Source of the DNA: AWTP1-13 sp050248715
GTDB lineage: Bacteria > Pseudomonadota > Alphaproteobacteria > Rhizobiales > Hyphomicrobiaceae
DNA length: 64,000 nucleotides
Assembly: GCA_050248715.1 (NCBI GenBank)
Contig: JBFWRV010000013.1
Coordinates: 1 to 64,000 of the forward strand
Direction of reading: 5' to 3'
Of the stretch, positions 59,066 to 64,000 are shown piece after piece. Under the pieces are notes generated by a model. It had not been told where the DNA came from and made no database searches. It saw only the letters and a program-made list of their open reading frames with translations. Each line of letters begins with the position of its first letter. Within the stretch, counting starts at the first letter, position 1. The position numbers were made by a program, and so were the translations under genes.

Positions 59066-59309
59066 CAGGGCACAGGGCTCCACCTTCGGATCGAACGCCG
59101 ATTGCCGCGCTTGGGATTTTGCAGGCCGGCGGGGAGGGTAGTCCGAAACGCGGTGGGGTTCCAATCGCTTGATTTTTGCGCCGCCTCAGCCGCCGCCGAC
59201 GCGGCTCACGCTGGATAGTGGTATCCACGGCCACGGGCGTGGCCGGAGCTTGCGGCCCTGGGTCCCGGCTCTGCGCGCTTTTGCGCCCGGCCGGGGCGAC
59301 AATGCCCCA

Positions 59310-60833
59310 CTAGAAATCTGCGTCTTCCTCGCCGGCGGTGCGCTTCTGGTGGCGCAGGTGCTGCCAGATCGCCAGCACCACCGACAGCGCCGCGGCCAAC
59401 AGCAGGCCGCCCGAGATCGGCCGTGTCAGGAACAGCCAGGGATCGCTGTCGGTCATGATGGCGCGGACGAGGTTGACCTCGATCTGGTCGCCGAGGATGA
59501 GCCCCAGGATCAGCGGCGCCAGCGGGAAGCCTGCCTTCACGAGAATGTAGCCCAACACGCCGAACATCAGCAGCACGTAGACGCTGCTCATGGTGTTGTT
59601 GAGCGCGTAGGCGCCGATGATGCACAGCACCAGCACCACGGGAGCGAGCACCGCAAGGCGAATGCTCGAGAGCCTGAGCACGAAGAACGTCGACATGGCG
59701 ATGATCAGCACCATCAGCGGATGCGCAAGGATGTAGGCGGCGTAGATGCCATAGGCGAGGCCCGGGTTCTGCGACACGAACAGGGGGCCCGACTGGATGC
59801 CATGGATGGTCATAGCGCCGAGCATGACGGCGGTGACGGCGTCGCCGGGAATTCCGAAGGCCATGATGGTGACGAGCGAGCCGCCCACGTTGGCATTGTT
59901 GGAGGATTCCGCGGCGATGATTCCCTCGGGATGGCCGGTCCCGAACAGCTCGGGCGTGCGCGAGAACTTCTTGGCCTGGTCGTAGGCCAGCACGCTGGCG
60001 GCGCTACCGCCGATCGCCGGCAGCACGCCGATGACGATGCCGAGGATCACCGACCACAGGAAGAGAAACGGCCGGCTCAGGATCTCACCGATCACCTTGA
60101 GCTGCGAAACCGTAAGTCTGGGGCGCGCAGCGAGCGCCTTGGCCTGCGTCTCAGGCAGGCGCAGCTTCTCGACGTCGGTCATGATCTGGGCGAAGGCGAA
60201 GATGCCGATCAGCACCGGGAGGAAGGGGAAACCGCCGGCGATAAACTCAGAGCCGAAGGTGAAGCGGGCGACATTGCCGATAGGATCGGTGCCGATCACC
60301 GTGATGAGGAGGCCGATGGCCGTCGAGAGCAGGCCTTTGAGCAGCGAGGCCTCGGCGAGCCCCGCGACCATCGCCATCGCCAGCACAAACAGGGAGAAAT
60401 ACTCCCACGGCCCGAACTCGAGGGCGATGGCGGCTAGCGGGCCGGTCACGAGGATGAGAAAGAGCCCGCCGATCAGGCCACCAAAAAAAGAGGCCCACAC
60501 GCCAAGCCACAACGCGCGCCCGGGCTCGCCCTTACGCGCCAGCGGAAAGCCGTCGAATGTGGTGGCGATGGCCGAGGGCGTGCCAGGAATGCCGAGCAGG
60601 CACGCCGTGATCAGGCCTCCCGCCGACCCGCCGACGTAGACGCCCGTCATGGCCGCGAGGCCCGCCAGCGGCTCGAGCCCGTATGTGAAAGGCAGGAGCA
60701 CGATGATGGTCATCGTGATGGTGACGCCGGGAAGGGCGCCGCCAACGACGCCGGCGAGCGTGCCGGCGAACAGTGGAACGAGATACTTCCACTGCAAGAC
60801 AGTGAGGATGCCGTTAGCGAGCAATTCGAGCAT
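59310..60833 (-). CDS. tctA: Tripartite tricarboxylate transporter large membrane subunit
   Basis: A 507-residue inner-membrane permease with about 11 to 12 helices and the TctA signature GTLAGVVGGALPGVTITMTI near the N-terminus (the repeated G-x-x-P-G motif), LLGIPGTPSAIATTFDGFPL, a second copy region GVLPAIGGSAASVLAYDQAK and FGIPGDAVTAVMLGAMTIHG. It moves carboxylates using the ion gradient and the periplasmic binding protein TctC. Operon order in transcription is tctC, tctB, tctA. Confidence 0.96.
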   Translation of the reverse strand: MLELLANGILTVLQWKYLVPLFAGTLAGVVGGALPGVTITMTIIVLLPFTYGLEPLAGLAAMTGVYVGGSAGGLITACLLGIPGTPSAIATTFDGFPLARKGEPGRALWLGVWASFFGGLIGGLFLILVTGPLAAIALEFGPWEYFSLFVLAMAMVAGLAEASLLKGLLSTAIGLLITVIGTDPIGNVARFTFGSEFIAGGFPFLPVLIGIFAFAQIMTDVEKLRLPETQAKALAARPRLTVSQLKVIGEILSRPFLFLWSVILGIVIGVLPAIGGSAASVLAYDQAKKFSRTPELFGTGHPEGIIAAESSNNANVGGSLVTIMAFGIPGDAVTAVMLGAMTIHGIQSGPLFVSQNPGLAYGIYAAYILAHPLMVLIIAMSTFFVLRLSSIRLAVLAPVVLVLCIIGAYALNNTMSSVYVLLMFGVLGYILVKAGFPLAPLILGLILGDQIEVNLVRAIMTDSDPWLFLTRPISGGLLLAAALSVVLAIWQHLRHQKRTAGEEDADF

Positions 60834-60836
60834 GGA

Positions 60837-61322
60837 TCACCAGCTCGTCCAGGTGCCGCGTGGTAGAAGCACGAGCAGATAGTGCTCGAACACCCAGTAG
60901 GTGACGGCCGACGTGCCGACCGCGATGCCAATGAGCTTGGCCCAACCCTGCGGCGAGGCCGGGCGGTCCAGCACGAGCTGGAATATCGCGACGAAGAGCG
61001 CGGTGGAGAGTCGGAAGCCGACGAGCGGCATGAGAATGATGTAGCCGGCGACCACCGCGAAGGCTGCGGCAACGAGCCCGTAGGCGCGGGGCGTCGGCGG
61101 TGCGGCGGCCGTGTCGACGGGCGCGGCGTGCCGGTGCGCCAGCAAGTCCTGGACGAGCAACGCGGCGCTCGTGAGCGCCATGAAGACCAGAACCATGGAG
61201 GGGTAGAAGCCGGGGCCCACCGGCACGATCGGTAGTCTGGGCAGTCCCAACGCGTGCGGGAGCAGCACCAAGCTGACCGCGAGGCTGATCAGCCCCGCGA
61301 TGCCGTCCCGCCCGAGCCTCAT
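60837..61322 (-). CDS. tctB: Tripartite tricarboxylate transporter small membrane subunit
   Basis: A 161-residue protein with four membrane helices (GLISLAVSLVLLPHALGL, PSMVLVFMALTSAALLVQDL, GLVAAAFAVVAGYIILMPLV, AVGTSAVTYWVFEHYLLVLL), as in TctB. The motif PVGPGFYPSMV is characteristic. ATG 61322 starts a typical MRLGRDG and lies seven bases after the tctC stop; the frame is open further within tctC antisense-free sequence but is not conserved. It ends three bases before tctA. Confidence 0.93.
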   Translation of the reverse strand: MRLGRDGIAGLISLAVSLVLLPHALGLPRLPIVPVGPGFYPSMVLVFMALTSAALLVQDLLAHRHAAPVDTAAAPPTPRAYGLVAAAFAVVAGYIILMPLVGFRLSTALFVAIFQLVLDRPASPQGWAKLIGIAVGTSAVTYWVFEHYLLVLLPRGTWTSW

Positions 61323-61329
61323 GTGGGCC

Positions 61330-62280
61330 TCACTTCTTGATGAGGCCGAGGCCGGCCATGATCGCCTTGTTCTCGCCGTCGATCTTGTCGAGGAAGGCGG
61401 CGTAGGCCTTGGCGTCAAGGTAGGCGACGCGGGTGCCCTGCTTGCGCATGGCGTCCTTGAACTCGGCTTCCGACGTTGCCTTGGCGCACGCGTTGCCGAG
61501 CTTGGCCCGCACGGCCTCCGGCGTGCCCTTGGGCACCATGAGGCCGCGCGCGACCTCGTAGACGATGTTCATGCCGAGCTCCTTGAGCGTGGGCACGTTG
61601 GGAATATCCGGGTTGCGTTGCTCGCTGGCGATGGCGATGAATCTGAGCTGGCCGGCGTCGACCTTGCCCTTCTGCGTCAGGTTGGAGTCGGTGAGGTCCG
61701 TGTGTCCGCCAAGGATCGCGTTCATGCGCGGCGCGAGGCCTTCATAGGACACGTACTTGAACTTGATGCCGGCGGCCTTCTCGATCGAGGCGGGGAAGAT
61801 GTGGCTGGTGGAGCCGAGCGTGGCGCCGACCGAGATCTGGCCGGGGCGCTTCTTGGCGTCATCCACCAGCTCCTGCCAGTTCTTCCAGGGCGTCTTCGGG
61901 CTGGCGGTCAGCACGGAGGGCGTCGCCGAGACGAGGCAGATAGGCTCGAAGTCCTTGTAGGTGATGTCGGTCAGCCCCGCGTAGTGCACGAGGTGGATGT
62001 AGTCGTGCACGGCATAGACGGTGTAGCCGTCGGCCGGGGAGCCCTTCGCCTCTCGCGCACCGACGGTCCCCGATGCGCCGCCCACATTGGCGATGACCAC
62101 GGCCTGTCCCAGGTGCTTCTGCAGGAGCGGCGCCAGCGGGCGGAAGATGTTGTCGGTATCGCCCCCGGCTGCCCACGGCACGATCATCTTTATGGGGCGC
62201 TCGGGGTACTGCGCACCCGCCGGACCGGCCTGGATCGCCAGCGTCAGGGCGGCCGAGAATGCGAGGATGAGCTTCTTCAC
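61330..62280 (-). CDS. tctC: Tripartite tricarboxylate transporter periplasmic binding protein (Bug family)
   Basis: A 316-residue secreted solute-binding protein. Signal peptide (V)KKLILAFSAALTLAIQAGP with cleavage near AGA-Q. Mature motifs of the Bug/TctC family: YPERPIKMIVPWAAGGDTDN, VVIANVGGASGTVGAREAKG, GATLGSTSHIFPASIE and VPTLKELGMNIVYEVARGLM. The start is GTG 62280 with AAGGAGA six bases upstream, which fits the signal peptide exactly; an ATG much further upstream would spoil it. First gene of the tctCBA operon. Ligand unknown. Confidence 0.94.
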   Translation of the reverse strand: MKKLILAFSAALTLAIQAGPAGAQYPERPIKMIVPWAAGGDTDNIFRPLAPLLQKHLGQAVVIANVGGASGTVGAREAKGSPADGYTVYAVHDYIHLVHYAGLTDITYKDFEPICLVSATPSVLTASPKTPWKNWQELVDDAKKRPGQISVGATLGSTSHIFPASIEKAAGIKFKYVSYEGLAPRMNAILGGHTDLTDSNLTQKGKVDAGQLRFIAIASEQRNPDIPNVPTLKELGMNIVYEVARGLMVPKGTPEAVRAKLGNACAKATSEAEFKDAMRKQGTRVAYLDAKAYAAFLDKIDGENKAIMAGLGLIKK

Positions 62281-62595
62281 GTGCGTGTCTCCTTGGGTGC
62301 GTTCGTGTTGTTTGTCAGCGGCAGAGTAGCGCACGGAATTTCCGCGAGGCAATGAGCTTTCGGCATTACTTAGCCGTCGAGCTGGCATGCTGCCGGGAAG
62401 GTGCTAGGCTTGCTCCTGTGCCGATTGGAGGGTGCGCGGCCGGCCTTCGACGGGCTCAGGACGATGTCGAGTTGGCGGCACGAGGTCTCGAACCCCGCGC
62501 CGAGCTTGTCGAAGCAGGGCTGGCCCGCACTCCCGCGTCTCCTTTCGGCCGCGCGCTGTGGCGCGATGTTTGACCAGGAAGACAGCAGGTGAGCC
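62281..62595. repeat. 315-bp divergent intergenic region with an inverted TTCGAC repeat
   Basis: Between tctC (minus) and the aspartate dehydrogenase-like gene (plus). CCTTCGACGGGCTCAGGACG (62445-62464) and GAGCTTGTCGAAGCAG (about 62504-62519) are the two ends of an inverted repeat of the widespread TTCGACAAGCTCAGG intergenic type. Both operon promoters should flank it. No gene is present. Confidence 0.65.
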
Positions 62596-63420
62596 ATGAA
62601 CGAGCGCAAGACCAATCTGAAACTGGGCCTCGCGGGCCTCGGCGCCATCGGCCTGCCGATCGCGCGCCGGATCGACGCGGGCGCCATCCCGGGCATCAGT
62701 CTCGTCGCCGTCTCGGTGCGGGATGAGGCCAAGGCGAAGAAGGCCATGGCAGGCTTCCGTGCGCAGCCGCAACTGACGGGCCTTGCCGAGCTCGCGGACG
62801 TGGCCGATGTGATCGTCGAAGGGATTCCGTCGAAGCATTTCCTCGATGTGGCGGAGCCGGCCGTGGCCCGCGGGCGCATCTTCATGCCGCTGTCGGTCGG
62901 CGCGCTGATCGATCATATGCACCTCATCGACCGTGCCGCCGAGACCGGCGCCCGCATCATCGTGCCGACCGGGGCCCTGCTCGGGCTTGATGCCGTGCGG
63001 GCGACGGCCGAGGGCAAGATCTCCTCTGCCACCATCACCACGCGCAAGCCGCCGGCTGGGCTCGCAGGCGCGCCGCTGCTCGTCGCCCGTGGGCTGTCGG
63101 TCGACGGGCTGAAGGCGCCGCTGCGGGTGTTCGCGGGAAGCGCGCGCGAGGCCATCTCCGGCTTCCCGGCCAACGTCAACGTGGCGGTGGCGCTGTCGCT
63201 GGCCGGCATCGGGCCGGACCGCACGCAGATCGAAATCTGGGCGGACCCGGGCGTGACGCGCAACACGCATACCGTCACCGTCAAGTCGGATTCCTCCGAT
63301 CTTACCATGACGATCGAGAACACCACGGACACGGAGAACCCCCGCACGGGGCGCATCACGGCGCTGAGCGCGCTCGCCGCCTTGCGCCGTCTGGTTTCGC
63401 CGTTGGTGGTCGGAAGCTGA
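62596..63420 (+). CDS. nadX: Aspartate dehydrogenase-like protein (NadX family)
   Basis: A 274-residue NAD(P)-dependent dehydrogenase. The Rossmann loop is KLGLAGLGAIGLPIARRIDA; further parts are DVIVEGIPSKHFLDVAEPAV, RGRIFMPLSVGALIDHMHLI, RIIVPTGALLGLDAVRATAE and FPANVNVAVALSLAGIGPDR with the conserved NVAVAL-type segment and a probable catalytic histidine in NTHTVTV. NadX-type proteins oxidise L-aspartate to iminoaspartate; another amino acid or a related dehydrogenase activity is possible. It is divergent from tctCBA, so a carboxylate or aspartate catabolic link is inferred. ATG has AGGTGAGCC upstream. Confidence 0.88.
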   Translation: MNERKTNLKLGLAGLGAIGLPIARRIDAGAIPGISLVAVSVRDEAKAKKAMAGFRAQPQLTGLAELADVADVIVEGIPSKHFLDVAEPAVARGRIFMPLSVGALIDHMHLIDRAAETGARIIVPTGALLGLDAVRATAEGKISSATITTRKPPAGLAGAPLLVARGLSVDGLKAPLRVFAGSAREAISGFPANVNVAVALSLAGIGPDRTQIEIWADPGVTRNTHTVTVKSDSSDLTMTIENTTDTENPRTGRITALSALAALRRLVSPLVVGS

Positions 63421-64000
63421 GGATCGCCGATCCGTCCCCGATCGCTACGGTGCGTGCTGCCTCGATGAGCCAGTCGACGAATGCGCGCACGTGCGGGCGG
63501 TCGCCGGTCAGCGAGGAGCGAATGATGTAGTAGGCGCCCTGACCGGTGACGCTCTTGGCGAACGGGGCGACCAGCCGGCCCTCCTCCAGCAGCCCGCCGA
63601 CCAGGCGGCCGATGCCCATCGCCACGCCCTGGCCGCTCAGTGCGGCGCCGATCATCTGCTCGTAGCCGTCGAAGCGCAGCGACGCCGCGGGCTTGAGGTC
63701 GAAGAGGCCCTGAGACGCCAGCCACGTGCCCCAATCGAGCAGGCCTCCCGCTTCCTCCATGTGCAGGAGCGCGTGGTGCTCGAGGTCCTGCAGCTTGGCC
63801 AGCGGGTGGGGGCCTGCATCCACGAGGGACGGCGCACAGACCGGAAAAAGCTCTTCGCCGAACAGGCGCACCGCGCCCTCCGGCACCACCTCCGTCCGGC
63901 AGTAGCGCACGGCCACGTCGACCAGATTGCGCTCGAGGTTGATCGGCTTGTAGGTGGCGGAGATTCGCACGTCGACGTCGGGGTGCAGGACCGTGAACCC
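63356..64000 (-). CDS. LysR-family regulator (GcvA-like), 5' end outside the window
   Basis: A partial gene: 214 residues of a LysR effector domain are present (FTVLHPDVDVRISATYKPIN, VDVAVRYCRTEVVPEGAVRL, GEELFPVCAPSLVDAGPHPL, GAALSGQGVAMGIGRLVGGL, AYYIIRSSLTGDRPHVRAFV, DWLIEAAR). The DNA-binding half lies beyond position 64000. The D-V-A-V-R-Y-C and G-x-G-V-A-M-G motifs are typical of GcvA/AmpR-type members. The 3' end overlaps the nadX 3' end by 65 bp (convergent genes); an Arg-rich tail follows the last family-like helix, so the stop at 63356 may be a late one. Confidence 0.9.
   Translation of the reverse strand, partial: GFTVLHPDVDVRISATYKPINLERNLVDVAVRYCRTEVVPEGAVRLFGEELFPVCAPSLVDAGPHPLAKLQDLEHHALLHMEEAGGLLDWGTWLASQGLFDLKPAASLRFDGYEQMIGAALSGQGVAMGIGRLVGGLLEEGRLVAPFAKSVTGQGAYYIIRSSLTGDRPHVRAFVDWLIEAARTVAIGDGSAILSFRPPTAKPDGARRRARSAP

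Noticed and set aside
59169..60437. 422-residue plus-strand frame opposite tctA
   Set aside because: His/Arg/Asp-rich antisense shadow; the minus strand has the TctA motifs and membrane helices.
61300..62355. 351-residue plus-strand frame opposite tctC
   Set aside because: Antisense of a clear TctC/Bug protein with signal peptide and GTG start with a strong ribosome site.

Overview
The window looks like a chromosome segment of a GC-rich alphaproteobacterium, most likely order Hyphomicrobiales (Rhizobiales). This is inferred from the high-GC codon use, an fds-type NAD-dependent formate dehydrogenase, tripartite tricarboxylate (TctABC) transport, CaiB-type CoA transferase and class III LysR regulators. 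It also carries intergenic palindromes of the TTGGGTC...GACCCAA and GTCATTCCGGC types that I associate with this order. No rRNA, tRNA, integrase or intact insertion sequence was seen.

Layout. 1-3545: an amidohydrolase and an M19 dipeptidase, with an opposing XRE-cupin regulator. 4322-5218: a CRISPR array of 14 repeats with type I-C-like repeats and no cas genes in the window. 5604-8444: two signalling/transcription proteins (winged helix-TolB-TPR and SARP/BTAD). 8749-9645: two small proteins. 9873-14016: peptidoglycan amino-sugar recycling, an N-acetylglucosamine kinase/SIS deaminase/nagA operon divergent from murQ. 14245-25038: a copper island with a Cys-rich secreted protein, multicopper oxidase, CueR-like regulator, DUF5676, DUF3141, a cyclopropane fatty acid synthase, CopA, a cupredoxin, DUF2933, a membrane methyltransferase, DUF411 and a 35-residue Met-rich membrane peptide. 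It also holds a clear CueR-type dyad and two TTGA-N6-TCAA (FNR/FixK-like) sites.

25039-29208 is an eroded zone: LysR and SelA-like remnants, an intact CoA transferase and alpha/beta hydrolase, then a truncated ABC binding protein head to head with a truncated amidase. 29209-36465 is the formate dehydrogenase locus (fdsR, fdsG, fdsB, fdsA, fdhD, fdsD), followed by an orphan sensor kinase. 39070-46147 carries small-molecule enzymes (DUF1428, VOC, acetoacetate decarboxylase, methyltransferase, flavin monooxygenase, PuuD-like amidotransferase, PatB-like lyase) and a scrap of a cofH-like gene. 46361-54147 mixes intact stress-type genes (Rnk, DUF488, YiiX-like, isochorismatase family) with broken ones: an acyltransferase with an in-frame TGA, a Rieske/FAD reductase with two internal deletions and an ECF sigma tail.

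54196-57300 has a PKHD-type dioxygenase divergent from a periplasmic helical protein and a di-heme peroxidase fused to a type-1 copper domain. 57506-64000 holds a ThDP enzyme, TctA-TctB-TctC, an aspartate-dehydrogenase-like protein and a LysR gene cut by the window edge.

The most notable items are the CRISPR array without cas genes, the copper island with its possible dual copper/oxygen control, the di-heme peroxidase-cupredoxin fusion with a palindromic element inside its N-terminus, and the series of deletion scars. All functional calls come from reading the sequence and from family knowledge; no database search was run.
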